Notes: generated from the letters alone by a model not told the origin. A DNA stretch of 64,000 nt from Amarobacter sp964507025 (GCA_964507025.1 CAZDOK010000003.1:248001-312000), one strand, 5' to 3'; positions 49,692-58,760 are shown, counted from the stretch's first letter. Numbers and translations: made by a program.

Positions 49692-50258
49692 ATGAACAGC
49701 AGAACGCGCCGCGCGTGTATCCACCGAACCTTCGCTGGCATGCTCGCGGTGCTGGCGATACTTTCGGCGGGCTGCATGCAATACGCGCCGGATGGCTCGG
49801 TTGCCACTCCTCCCCCTCCGGGGCAGTCCGATTCGTCGCGCCTCCCGCAGCTGCTGAGCCAGCTCCAGGGAGCCAGTGGCGCGGGTGTCGAGGTGTTCGA
49901 GGGGCAAAACGAGGTATTGGCGGCCCAGGACGCGCCGGGCCAGACGCCGACACCGACGCCGTTGGCCGGGAAAGACGCGCCTTCCGCGACGTCGACCGTG
50001 GCCGGCGAGAAGACACCAAACCCCGCCGGAGGCACTCCGACACCGGTGCGTAGCGCGACCCCAACCACAACCGCGCGCCCATCGAATGAAGGGCAGACGC
50101 CGACCCCGACGCCGACAAAGACGCCGACGCCGACTGCGACGGCTACCGGCACTGCCACGGCCACGCCCTCTCCGACACCGACGCCGACGCCCACACCCAT
50201 CCTGCCGCAATCCGAAGCCGGCCAGACTCCGACAGCGACGCCGCCTTCAGAGGGATGA
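49692..50258 (+). CDS. Thr-Pro-rich probable lipoprotein
   Basis: 188 residues. A signal-like N-terminus with MLAVLAILSAGCMQ, in which SAGC is a plausible lipobox, so Cys28 would be acylated. The mature protein has a short non-repetitive part (QLLSQLQGASGAGVEVFEGQ) and a long Thr/Pro stalk. No globular domain beyond it. It could serve as a spacer or glycan carrier. ATG is 6 bases after a TAGGCT. Confidence 0.62.
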   Translation: MNSRTRRACIHRTFAGMLAVLAILSAGCMQYAPDGSVATPPPPGQSDSSRLPQLLSQLQGASGAGVEVFEGQNEVLAAQDAPGQTPTPTPLAGKDAPSATSTVAGEKTPNPAGGTPTPVRSATPTTTARPSNEGQTPTPTPTKTPTPTATATGTATATPSPTPTPTPTPILPQSEAGQTPTATPPSEG

Positions 50259-50265
50259 TGCTCCC

Positions 50266-50781
50266 ATGCCCGATACCTTCGTCCGTACGCGCTGCGTGTC
50301 GTGCTCGAGGCCACTCGGCTTCGAGGACTGGTCAGCCGGCTCTGACCAATGTCAGCAGTGCTTTCGCCCCGCGGCCCGCCCGGCTAGCCCCCGTGCCGCG
50401 AGGAGGGAATCTGACCAAGCCGCCCTTGCCGCCCACGCGAACACCTACGAGCGCCTGCTCGACGACATCCCGGACGAGCTCATCGATGAGCTGGTAGCGG
50501 CGCTTGAAGCCGAAGCCGCGAAGTTGCCACCGGTCCAGCCCAACCCCGTCCGCGAGGTGATCGCCGAGCTGGGCATCGGTCAGTCGGTCCGCGAGCGCCA
50601 CTGGGCCGCCTGGGGGTTCGCGGCGGGGTTCGCGGGCAACATCCTCATTGCGAAGTACGCCCAGATGACGACTTCAGCACCGATGTCGCAGTTCATCGGG
50701 CCGATGCTCTTCGGGGGCCTGCTGGCCGGCGTAGCCTGCGGGGCCATCGGCTGGGGCCTGGCCAAGCTGCGAGAGCGGTAG
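50266..50781 (+). CDS. Zinc-ribbon membrane protein
   Basis: 171 residues. Zinc-ribbon-like pair TRCVSCSRP and SDQCQQCFRP at residues 8-32, an alpha-helical acidic middle (LLDDIPDELIDELVAALEAE), and two C-terminal hydrophobic helices (WGFAAGFAGNILIA and FGGLLAGVACGAIGWGLA). Function not recognised. It follows the lipoprotein gene by 7 bases and probably shares its transcript. GAGGG is 12 bases upstream. Confidence 0.6.
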   Translation: MPDTFVRTRCVSCSRPLGFEDWSAGSDQCQQCFRPAARPASPRAARRESDQAALAAHANTYERLLDDIPDELIDELVAALEAEAAKLPPVQPNPVREVIAELGIGQSVRERHWAAWGFAAGFAGNILIAKYAQMTTSAPMSQFIGPMLFGGLLAGVACGAIGWGLAKLRER

Positions 50782-50854
50782 ATGCTACCTCGGCGTTGGC
50801 CGTTGCCCGCACCTCCTCCAGACTGAGGACACGTTCTGTTCCCGGGGGAGTGTT

Positions 50855-51766
50855 GTGCGGATCCTGGTAACTGGCGGGGCCGGATTCATCGGCTCCCACA
50901 TCGTGGAGGCCTACCTCGCCGAAGGGCACGAAGTCGCGGTGGTGGACAACCTCGCCACCGGGCGTCGTTCGAACGTGGATCGCCGCGCGACGCTTCACGA
51001 GGTCGACATCCACTCGCGCGAGCTCGAGAGCATCTTCGCGAGCTTCAAGCCCGAGGTGGTGAATCACCATGCAGCCCAGGCGAGCGTCAAGGTGGGCCAG
51101 ACCGACCCGGTACACGACCTCGAGGTCAATGGTGGCGGGACTGCGCGGGTGGTCCAGCTCGCGGTGGCGCATGGCGCGCGGAAGATCATCTATGCCTCAT
51201 CGGGCGGCACGGTCTATGGCGAGCCGCGTGCGTTGCCAGTCACCGAGGGGCATGCCATCGCGCCACGTTCGAACTACGGCACGTCGAAGTACGTGGGCGA
51301 GTTGTACGTGCAGCTCGCCGCCCGGACGGCGGAGATCGAGTACACCATTTTCCGTTACGGCAACGCCTACGGACCGCGGCAGGACCCGCATGGCGAAGCG
51401 GGGGTGGTGGCCATCTTCACCGGCCTGATGCGGGCGGGTGAGCCCTGCACCATCGATGGCGATGGCGAGCAGAAGAAGGACTACCTCTACGTTGGCGACA
51501 TCGCGCGGGCGAACGTCCTCGCGCTCACCCGCGGCAGCGGGCTCGTGGCGAACATCGGCACCGGCCAGGGCACGACGGTGAACCACATCTACCGGGTGCT
51601 TTCCGCAGAGATCGGCAACACGATCCCGGCCCGCACCGGTCCGCCGCGGCCGGGTGATGTGCGGAACTTCTGGCTCGATTGCTCCCGCGCAAGGGCGGAG
51701 CTCGGCTGGGAGCCCCGCGTGACCTTCGAGGAAGGCATTCGCCTCACGGTGGCGTCGTTCAGCTGA
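50855..51766 (+). CDS. NAD-dependent epimerase/dehydratase, UDP-glucose 4-epimerase-like
   Basis: 303 residues. Extended SDR: TGGAGFIGSH (residues 7-16), VVDNLATGRRSN, NHHAAQASVKV, YASSGGTVYGEP and active-site NYGTSKYVGE (Tyr/Lys), then FRYGNAYGPRQDPHGEAGV. Likely makes or modifies a nucleotide sugar (UDP-Gal or related) for surface glycans. GTG start has GGGGAG four bases upstream. It is the only sugar gene in the island; a link to glycosylated Thr-Pro stalks is inference. Confidence 0.9.
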   Translation: MRILVTGGAGFIGSHIVEAYLAEGHEVAVVDNLATGRRSNVDRRATLHEVDIHSRELESIFASFKPEVVNHHAAQASVKVGQTDPVHDLEVNGGGTARVVQLAVAHGARKIIYASSGGTVYGEPRALPVTEGHAIAPRSNYGTSKYVGELYVQLAARTAEIEYTIFRYGNAYGPRQDPHGEAGVVAIFTGLMRAGEPCTIDGDGEQKKDYLYVGDIARANVLALTRGSGLVANIGTGQGTTVNHIYRVLSAEIGNTIPARTGPPRPGDVRNFWLDCSRARAELGWEPRVTFEEGIRLTVASFS

Positions 51767-51779
51767 TGCCGCGCGGCAG

Positions 51780-52340
51780 CTACCGCTCGGCGATGAGCGT
51801 GCCGTCCTTCCGGACCATCAGGCCCGGTTGCGGCATCCCGTCGACGACCTCTCGCGGCACCACCTTTCGTTCGCACCAGAGGTCAAGCGTGTCCCGGTCC
51901 GAAACGAACTCCATGCGCGGTACCGCGTAACCGCAGGAGGTCTGGACCTTTTCCACATCGACGAAGAACGTCTGGCGGACGTAGGGGTGGAAATCGTCGC
52001 GGAAGACGTTGCGGTACCGCTCCAGTTCGGGCGCGTCGAGGTCGACTCGCCGCCCCCGGCCGTAGAGCCGGAGGATGCTGGCGGTCGCATCGAAGCTGCA
52101 CAACATGATGGTGATGCGTCCGTTCTCCGTCACATGCCGGGCGGTCTCATTCCCGCTGCCCGGGTAGTCGAGGTAACCCACGAGGTTGGGCCCCAGCACC
52201 CGCAGCAGCGTCCGCCCCTTCGGCGACAGGTTGGGAAAGCCGCCCCCTGGATCGCTCGGGGCAGTCGCCACGAAGAACAGGTGCTGCCTCTCGATGAAAG
52301 CGCGGCGTTCGTCATCGATGTGGTCGTACCAGGTTGCCAT
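51780..52340 (-). CDS. Pyridoxamine 5'-phosphate oxidase-like FMN protein
   Basis: 186 residues. Split-barrel FMN-binding fold with FFVATAPSDPGGGFPNLSPKG, YLDYPGSGNETARHV and RITIMLCSFDATASILRLYGRG. Related proteins reduce or bind F420/FMN; a true PdxH role is unlikely. GAGGAG is four bases before the ATG. It is convergent with the epimerase (13-base gap). Confidence 0.85.
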   Translation of the reverse strand: MATWYDHIDDERRAFIERQHLFFVATAPSDPGGGFPNLSPKGRTLLRVLGPNLVGYLDYPGSGNETARHVTENGRITIMLCSFDATASILRLYGRGRRVDLDAPELERYRNVFRDDFHPYVRQTFFVDVEKVQTSCGYAVPRMEFVSDRDTLDLWCERKVVPREVVDGMPQPGLMVRKDGTLIAER

Positions 52341-52442
52341 GGTGCTCCTCTCGCGCGTGGTTCATCGATCGTGGGGCCGTCAGAGCCAGATGCCCAAGCG
52401 CCAATTCGGGCTCGCGGAGCACCCTGAAGTGGCCTGCGTGGG

Positions 52443-53552
52443 CTACAGGAACGGGTTCGGCGCGGCGCTCATGCCGAAGGTCTCGGCAACGGGCCCGCGG
52501 ATCAGCTGTCCGTTGTACGTGCTGAGCGATTCGGCCAGGGCCCGGTCGGCTCGCATGGCACCCTCGACGCCGAGCCGGGCGATCTCCTCGACATACGGGA
52601 GCGTGGCGCTCGTTAGTGCCTGCGTGCTGGTCTGAGGTACCGCCCCCGGCATGTTCGTCACGCAGTAGTGCACCACGCCCTCTTCGATGTAGACCGGGTC
52701 GCTGTGTGTCGTCGGGCGGCTCGTTTCCGAAGCGCCGCCCTGGTCGATCGACACGTCGACGATGACGGCCCCGGGGCCCATCGAGCGCACCATGTCGCGG
52801 GTGACCACCTTGGGCGCAGCCGCGCCCGGGACCAGGACGGCAAGGATCGCCAGGTCGGCCCCATAGAGTTCCTCCGCGACCCCCTGCGGCGAGGACACCC
52901 GAGTGGCAATCCTCCCGCCGAAGTTCTCCTGCAGGTAGGTCAGGCGCGCGAGGTCGCGTGACATGACGGTCACGCGTGCGTCGAGTCCCATCAGCATGCG
53001 GGCCGCCGCGGTCGCCACGGTGCCGGAGCCGACGATGACCACCTTTCCCGGTGGGACGCCGGCCACGCCGCCAAGCAGCTTCCCGCGCCCCGGCCCGGGG
53101 TGCTTGAGCAGGTGCGCGCCGATCTCCGCCGCCATGCGCCCGGCCACCTGGGACATCGGCGCGAGCAGCGGAAGCGAGCCATCTGGCTTGCGGACGAGCT
53201 CGTAGGCCAGCGAGGTCACCCCGGAGGTCATCAGCCGCTCGGTGAGCTCGCGCTCCGCCGCGAGGTGCAGGTACGTGAACAGGGCGCATCCCGGCCTGAG
53301 GTAGCCGTATTCGCTCGCCACCGGCTCCTTCACCTTCACGACAAGGTCGCAGGTCGCCCAGACCTCCTCGGCCGAATCGAGGGGGTGAGCCCCGGACGAG
53401 ACGTAGGCCGCGTCGGTGTGCCCGGAACGTTCGCCGGCACAACGTTCGAAGAACACCTGGTGCCCATGGAATGCGAGCGCAAATGCTCCTTCTGGCGTGA
53501 GCCCAACTCGCGCCTCACCGTCTTTCCGTTCCCGGACTGTTCCGATGCGCAT
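52443..53552 (-). CDS. ald: Alanine dehydrogenase
   Basis: 369 residues, the usual length. NAD-dependent interconversion of L-alanine and pyruvate/ammonia. Lys in KVKEP and His in FTYLHLA are the catalytic pair; the NAD-binding loop is VIVGSGTVATAAARM, in which GSG replaces the usual GGG, and the expected acidic end is shifted (VMSRD). Also MSQVAGRMA. Start ATG 53552 has AGGAGG 11 bases upstream, a slightly long gap. It is divergent from the matrixin-like gene. Confidence 0.92.
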   Translation of the reverse strand: MRIGTVRERKDGEARVGLTPEGAFALAFHGHQVFFERCAGERSGHTDAAYVSSGAHPLDSAEEVWATCDLVVKVKEPVASEYGYLRPGCALFTYLHLAAERELTERLMTSGVTSLAYELVRKPDGSLPLLAPMSQVAGRMAAEIGAHLLKHPGPGRGKLLGGVAGVPPGKVVIVGSGTVATAAARMLMGLDARVTVMSRDLARLTYLQENFGGRIATRVSSPQGVAEELYGADLAILAVLVPGAAAPKVVTRDMVRSMGPGAVIVDVSIDQGGASETSRPTTHSDPVYIEEGVVHYCVTNMPGAVPQTSTQALTSATLPYVEEIARLGVEGAMRADRALAESLSTYNGQLIRGPVAETFGMSAAPNPFL

Positions 53553-53717
53553 TGTGCCGTTCACCTCCTGGGGCAGCCGCAATCCTACGCCGTTCACCAA
53601 ACTTCAACCGCGATCTCCGGGAAAGCCCGGGCCGCCTGCCCGTGCTCAGCCCGGGCCGCGCTGCCGACCCTCAAGACAGATGCGCTGTGCGGCCGCGAGC
53701 CGCGGGAAGGATCCGGG

Positions 53718-55166
53718 GTGGGGAACGACGCTTCATGGCTGCGGTCGAATAGATGGCGGCTGGCTGCCGCGCTCGCATCGCTGGGCCTCTTCGCATGGGG
53801 AATCGCCGGGGTGATCGCTGCGGGAACCACGGGTGCCCGGGCGGATTCGCGCGAGAGCTTCCGCGATCTCGAAGCGGTGTTCCTGGTCCCGCAGGGTGGC
53901 AACTGGTTCTTCGTCAAGGTCGGCTTTTTCATGCACGACAACGGGCAAGGGAGCTTCGAGGCAGCTGCCGCCACCGCCCGCGAGGAGATGCTCTCCCGGT
54001 TCCCGGGCGCCATCGAAGTCGATGAGCACTCCGTATCGGCGCAGTACGTGGCCAGCGGCTTCAAGTGGATGTCGGGCAGCGCTAGCTGGGGCTACAACGC
54101 CGAGGGCGAGCCCGCTGAGGTCGCCGACGCCGCCGCCAGCGCGATGCAGTCGGCCGCAGCCACCTGGGGCCAGCAGGGCGTTCCGTTCTCGTTCACGGGC
54201 GGCGGATCGACGACTGCCGGAACGGGCGCCTGCGGCGGTGGTACCGATGGCTCGAACACCGTGGGCTGGGGTCCGCAAAGCGGCTCGGTCCTGGCGGTCA
54301 CCTGCTCGTGGTACAGCACCGTCGGCAGCCCCTACAAGCCTGCCGTCGAGTTCGACATGGAGTTCGACCCGGACTGGAACTGGACGACGGGCAGCCCCAC
54401 GCAAGTCGACGTCGAGAGCGTGGCGTTGCACGAGTTTGGCCACGCTTTGGGCCTGAACCATTCCGGCGATGGCTCGGCGGTCATGTTCGCGAGCTACCCT
54501 TCGGGCGCGCAGAAACGCCAGCCCACGGCCGACGACATCGACGGCTTGAACGCTATCTACGGCTCCGCCGAGGCAACTCCCTCCCCCAGCCCCACGCCAT
54601 CGCCCACGGATACACCGTCAGCGACGAGCACCCCGACGCAAAGCGGTTCCCCCACACCGACGGCGCCCGGGGGCGCGACCACGACGCCGACGCCATTCCC
54701 GCCGACCGCAACGCCAGTCCCGCCGACGGCGACTCCGTTCGCGCCCACCTCGACCCCCGGCGCTGGCGGGGGGCAGCCGACGCCGACCCGAACGCCAACG
54801 CCTCTCTCGGCCAGTCCGACTCCGACGCCAACGCCCGGGTTCACGCCGACTGCCACGCCGACGAAGTCACCCTCACCGCACCCGGCGACCGCGACACCGA
54901 CACCGCCGGGCACGCCACCGTCGCTTCCGATCGTCCCCGGCGCAAACCTGCTCGCGTGGCCCGGTGGGGACGTGCCGCCAGCACAGGCCCTCGGGTCGCT
55001 CGCGTCGACGATCAGGATCGTTTACGGCTACGACCCCACGACTGGCGCCTGGGTGCGATACGCCCCTGGTCTGCCGGCCTACCTGAATAACATGGCGCTG
55101 TTGAGGAAGGGCCAGGCCTACTGGTTCATTGCAAAGGGCGCCGCTCTCGTGCCGTTCGAGGAGTGA
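53718..55166 (+). CDS. Secreted metzincin-type protease with GWN domain
   Basis: 482 residues. Signal peptide at residues 1-42. The metalloprotease domain contains HEFGHALGLNH at residues 238-248, the HExxHxxGxxH zinc site of metzincins; the downstream Met-turn is probably FASYPSG. An N-terminal segment (about 45-150) may be a propeptide. A Thr/Pro stalk at about 285-400 links to the C-terminal GWN module (about 404-482; GANLLAWPGG, YGYDPTTGAWVRYAPGLP). GTG 53718 has AAGGA upstream. Stop overlaps the next protease gene (GTGA). Confidence 0.82.
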   Translation: MGNDASWLRSNRWRLAAALASLGLFAWGIAGVIAAGTTGARADSRESFRDLEAVFLVPQGGNWFFVKVGFFMHDNGQGSFEAAAATAREEMLSRFPGAIEVDEHSVSAQYVASGFKWMSGSASWGYNAEGEPAEVADAAASAMQSAAATWGQQGVPFSFTGGGSTTAGTGACGGGTDGSNTVGWGPQSGSVLAVTCSWYSTVGSPYKPAVEFDMEFDPDWNWTTGSPTQVDVESVALHEFGHALGLNHSGDGSAVMFASYPSGAQKRQPTADDIDGLNAIYGSAEATPSPSPTPSPTDTPSATSTPTQSGSPTPTAPGGATTTPTPFPPTATPVPPTATPFAPTSTPGAGGGQPTPTRTPTPLSASPTPTPTPGFTPTATPTKSPSPHPATATPTPPGTPPSLPIVPGANLLAWPGGDVPPAQALGSLASTIRIVYGYDPTTGAWVRYAPGLPAYLNNMALLRKGQAYWFIAKGAALVPFEE

Positions 55167-56293
55167 CCGCACCGGCTCTTCCCCGGGTGACCTGCTCCCG
55201 CCGCCGCGGTACTGTCCCCGGTGTGAAGGGAGTTGCCGCGCTGCTGCTGGTGACTTGCAGCATTGGAGTGCTTCCGTTGCCGGTGCCGGACCTGGCCGGA
55301 CTGGCACCGGCTCGTGCCGCCGAATCGCACACGCTGTCCGTAGAGGTCCATCGCCCAGGTGGGCCTCCGGTGCTGCTCCAGTTCCTCGTTGCGGCCGCCA
55401 CACCCGATGAGGCGGCGGCCACGGCCCGCCACGCGGCGGAGACCCTCGTCCCGGGCGGCCAGCCATCGGATGCAGACGTCTCGGCCCAGTGGATGCAGTG
55501 GGGCTGGACCTGGGATGACGACGAACTGCCCGTGCCGGTGGCCTACAACCCGACCGGCGCGCCGGCCCTGGTGGCGCCGCAGGCCGTTGTTGCGGGACTG
55601 CAGACCTGGAGCAGCGTGCCCGATTCCCACTTCGCCTTCAGCTACGCCGGGATTACCAACAACGTTGCATCAATTCTCGAGTCCGGGCCCGATGGCGAGA
55701 ACGTCATATCGTGGGCCGCGATGCCGTGCAACCCGGGCTGCGTGCTGGGAGTGACCAGCAAGGAAACGGCCCATGAGGTCGACATGCTGCTCAACAGCAA
55801 CCCGGAGGCGGCGACCCAGGCCGGGATTCCCGGTGGCGCCCTCGACTGGCGAACGGTGATCGTACACGAACTGGGACACATGGCCGGGCTCGAGCACTCC
55901 TGCCCGGTCCCCTTCGGGCCCTGTACCGAGGCCGAGCTCGCCGCCGTGATGCATTACCAGTATCGCGGCGTACTCAGAAAGCTCGAGCCCGACGACGTCG
56001 CGGGATTGGTGGCGCTCTACCCTCTCCAGGATGCGTCACCGCCTGCCCCTGTCGACATGCTGGTGATCCTGGAGCCGGGCTGGAACTTCGTGGTGTTCCC
56101 CCGCCTTCCCACCGATTCACTGGCGGAGAGTCTGCGCTGCATGGCTGCCCTGTATGCCTACGAGGGCGCGATTTGGCAGACGTGGATCCGTGGCTTGCCC
56201 GCTGGCCTCCAGCAACTCCAGGGGACGCATGGCGGGGGCGCCTATTGGGCGTTCGCCAGTGCCCCCTGCGCGGCAATCTTCCCCGGCGGATAG
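55163..56293 (+). CDS. Second secreted metzincin-type protease with GWN domain
   Basis: 376 residues. Signal-like region to about residue 52 (ends APARAAES). The zinc site HELGHMAGLEH lies at residues 235-245. The last 80 residues are a GWN module (EPGWNFVVFP, YAYEGAIWQTWIRGLP, GGAYWAF). There is no Thr/Pro stalk, unlike its neighbour. GTG 55163 overlaps the preceding stop, which suggests coupling; GTG 55223 would give a more normal signal peptide and is an equal alternative. Substrates unknown. Confidence 0.8.
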   Translation: MTAPALPRVTCSRRRGTVPGVKGVAALLLVTCSIGVLPLPVPDLAGLAPARAAESHTLSVEVHRPGGPPVLLQFLVAAATPDEAAATARHAAETLVPGGQPSDADVSAQWMQWGWTWDDDELPVPVAYNPTGAPALVAPQAVVAGLQTWSSVPDSHFAFSYAGITNNVASILESGPDGENVISWAAMPCNPGCVLGVTSKETAHEVDMLLNSNPEAATQAGIPGGALDWRTVIVHELGHMAGLEHSCPVPFGPCTEAELAAVMHYQYRGVLRKLEPDDVAGLVALYPLQDASPPAPVDMLVILEPGWNFVVFPRLPTDSLAESLRCMAALYAYEGAIWQTWIRGLPAGLQQLQGTHGGGAYWAFASAPCAAIFPGG

Positions 56294-56318
56294 GGTTGGT
56301 CGCAGGCGGGGAGAACCG

Positions 56319-57686
56319 TCAGCGGTAGCCGCTCTCATCGAGGGTCACGTACATGAAGTCGCGTTCCTGCGTGCGCAGGAACCTGCTGGCGCCATCGGGC
56401 ATCGAATCCATGAACTTCTCGGGTTTCACGGTGCCCTCTGGCTGCCGGAAAAACAGGCCGGTCAATACGTAAGGGCTGTTGATGTCGAGCTGCATGGCGT
56501 ATTCCGCCCCGGCGCCCCAGAGCGCCTGCGCCAGCGTCTCCGCACTGAGCGAGTTCCCAGCGGCCACCAGCAGGTTCCCGTCCTTCGTCACTCCCACGGC
56601 CGACCGCCAGGTGATGAACTCGGAGCTGTTGACCTGCACGTAGCCCCAGGTGTCGTTGCCTTCAGTGGTCCGCTTGCTGACCTCGCCCTTGTCGACGAGC
56701 AGGATGACGTTCTGGCGGCAGGACTCGAAGCTATCGTCCCAGGTGAAGTCGCGGCCATACTCGCCCATGACGATGGCGCCGCTCTCCTTCACGCAGATGG
56801 TGGCAAGCCCGTTCCGCAGGCCGCGGTAGGTGAGGCCGTTGGCCACCATGCCGAAGCCCCCATGCGGACCTTTGAAGCCGCCATTCCAGGCGGCCACCAG
56901 CTCATCGCGGTGCTCCTCTGGGATCGCGCCCGGCCCGCGGACGCCGAGGTCGCCCCCGGGGTCTTCGGTGCCGCCCATCAGGTGGAGGCGAATCCGGCGG
57001 TGATCCATGAGCAAAACGCCGACGAGCGCGTACGGCCGCGAGGTGTCGGGACGGATGAACGTCTTCATCATCAGCGGGTCGGGACCGGACGAGAGCGGCA
57101 GTCCGACGCTGGTCCACACACCTTCGCCCGCCTCGGGGTTCTCCCGGAGCGCCCGGGTTGTAGGCGGGACCATCGGCAGCGGCTGGAACGCATCGGGCGG
57201 GGGGAGGTAATCCGGGCCGTTTCCAACGGAGAAGTGGATCTCGCGGGCCGGTGGCCTGGGCACGAACTCGACGCGGATTTGTCGGGTGGCGAAGGGGTTG
57301 GTCTCGCCGCCGAGCAGGCGGTACTTCGCCTTGTTGATCTGGTCTTCAACCTTGAAGAACCAGCCTTCGATCCGCGCCGTTCGCTCATCGCCGATGAGGC
57401 GTCGGCTCATGTCCGCTACCTCGGGGGCAATGCGCTCCTTCTGCGAATACGCGGCAGCCCCGGTGAGGAAACCGAGCATCACCACGGCAAGCAGGAGCCG
57501 CTTCCAGGTGAATAGCTTGCGAGAGGACGGCGATGGCGCGTCTGATTCGGCGAGCAGTGGCTCGGGCGCCCATTCAGACTCTTCGTCGCTCCCGGGCAGC
57601 GGGATCTCCAGCGCCGCGTCGCCCGCCAGGGCCGGGGCGGGGTCCTGCCTGAGAGTCTCCCGGCGGAACCCAAAACCCCTCAACAC
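56319..57686 (-). CDS. Phosphodiester glycosidase family protein
   Basis: 455 residues. N-terminal basic region and transmembrane helix (LLLAVVMLGFLTGAAAY) anchor it; the outside has a NAGPA/DUF2233-like domain with AAWNGGFKG, ICVKESGAIVMGEYG, TWRSAVGVTKDGNLLVAAG and a C-terminal GAEYAMQLDINSPYVL. The family removes GlcNAc from phosphodiester-linked glycans in animals and bacterial homologues act on wall glycans. Start GTG 57686 has a TAGACT 7 bases before it; GTG 57725 is a 13-residue-longer alternative without such a signal. Confidence 0.82.
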   Translation of the reverse strand: MLRGFGFRRETLRQDPAPALAGDAALEIPLPGSDEESEWAPEPLLAESDAPSPSSRKLFTWKRLLLAVVMLGFLTGAAAYSQKERIAPEVADMSRRLIGDERTARIEGWFFKVEDQINKAKYRLLGGETNPFATRQIRVEFVPRPPAREIHFSVGNGPDYLPPPDAFQPLPMVPPTTRALRENPEAGEGVWTSVGLPLSSGPDPLMMKTFIRPDTSRPYALVGVLLMDHRRIRLHLMGGTEDPGGDLGVRGPGAIPEEHRDELVAAWNGGFKGPHGGFGMVANGLTYRGLRNGLATICVKESGAIVMGEYGRDFTWDDSFESCRQNVILLVDKGEVSKRTTEGNDTWGYVQVNSSEFITWRSAVGVTKDGNLLVAAGNSLSAETLAQALWGAGAEYAMQLDINSPYVLTGLFFRQPEGTVKPEKFMDSMPDGASRFLRTQERDFMYVTLDESGYR

Positions 57687-57693
57687 ATCGCGA

Positions 57694-57699
57694 AGTCTA
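57694..57699 (-). promoter_or_regulatory. -10 element of the glycosidase gene
   Basis: TAGACT on the minus strand, 7 bases before GTG 57686; decides this start over 57725. Confidence 0.4.
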
Positions 57700-57767
57700 G
57701 CAAGACGTAACCAACCAGCAATCACACTCTGTGGCGCGCAGTACCCACCCCGTGCTCTTGCCGGGAG

Positions 57768-58760
57768 CTACCGCAGCAGCGTTTCCACCGCTCGCCCGAA
57801 TTCCACCGGGTCCGTGGTGTCGATCGACACGCTGTGCACGTCCACGCCGAGCGCTTCGTCCTCGCGGATCCGCGCCAGGCACTCGTCCGCGTTCCCCGAA
57901 AACCCCAGGTCGTTGAGCATCTCGGGCGTGATTGCCGCGGCACCCGCGGCCGAGCCCCGGGTGTCGAATGCCTGTTTGATCGCCGCTGCCTCATCCGCAT
58001 AGCCGAAGCGGGAAAGCTGGTTGTAGTAGAACGTCCCCATGCGCGCGATGTAAAACGCGAGGAAGCCACGGCCCTTGTCGCGTGCCGCCGGGTCGTTGCT
58101 CACGGTGACGCCACCAGCCTTCACCTCCACCGAGCGCGGGTCGCGCCCGGCCTCGGCGGCCCACTGGCGGAACTGGTCGATCTCCTGCTTTAGCGCGCTG
58201 CGCGGAATCATCGCCGGCATCCAGCCATCGGCGATCTCGGCCGTCATCCTCACGCTCTTCGGGTTGAGCGTGGCCAGGAAGATGGGGATGTGCGGCCGGA
58301 CCGGCTGGAACCGGAGGGTGAACCCCCGGTCCATCTTGAACCACTTGCCGCTGTACACGAGCTTCTCGCCGCGCATCAGCAGGTTGATGATCTCGACAGT
58401 CTCACGGATTCGCGCGAGCGATGGCTGGAAGGGAATCCCGTGGAAGTGTTCGATGACGTTCGCGCTCGATGCTCCAAGCCCGATGATCGCCCGGCCGTTG
58501 CTCCATTCGTCGAGGGTCGCGAAGTGCTGGGCAAGCGCCCCCGGCGTCCGTGAGTACACGTTCACAATCCCGGTGGCGAGCTTGAGGCGCTCGGTCTTCT
58601 CGGCAATCGAAATCAGCAGCGAGAACGCATCGCGCGCCCAGCCCTCGGGCACCCAGAACGAGTCGATGCCCGTTTCGTCCGCGATCTTCGCGAACGCGAT
58701 CGCGTCCTCTTTCTTCATGTCGAATTGCCAGGTAATGCCAACCGAGAGCTTGCGGGTCAC
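57768..58760 (-). CDS. LLM-class flavin-dependent oxidoreductase
   Basis: 330 residues. Luciferase-like TIM barrel with F420/FMN use: SFWVPEGWARDAFSLL, LATGIVNVYSRTPGALAQ, and FLATLNPKSVRMTAEIADGW. The family includes methylene-H4MPT reductases and alkane or other monooxygenases; substrate not readable. GTG 58760 has GGAGG five bases upstream, better than ATG 58772, which precedes the GGAGG. Divergent from the DUF1786 gene. Confidence 0.9.
   Translation of the reverse strand: MTRKLSVGITWQFDMKKEDAIAFAKIADETGIDSFWVPEGWARDAFSLLISIAEKTERLKLATGIVNVYSRTPGALAQHFATLDEWSNGRAIIGLGASSANVIEHFHGIPFQPSLARIRETVEIINLLMRGEKLVYSGKWFKMDRGFTLRFQPVRPHIPIFLATLNPKSVRMTAEIADGWMPAMIPRSALKQEIDQFRQWAAEAGRDPRSVEVKAGGVTVSNDPAARDKGRGFLAFYIARMGTFYYNQLSRFGYADEAAAIKQAFDTRGSAAGAAAITPEMLNDLGFSGNADECLARIREDEALGVDVHSVSIDTTDPVEFGRAVETLLR

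Noticed and set aside
40940..54900. GC-rich low-complexity DNA (CCGACGCC-type) resembling microsatellites or CRISPR-like repeats
   Set aside because: These are codon-phased Thr/Pro stalks inside genes, without regular repeat-spacer structure.
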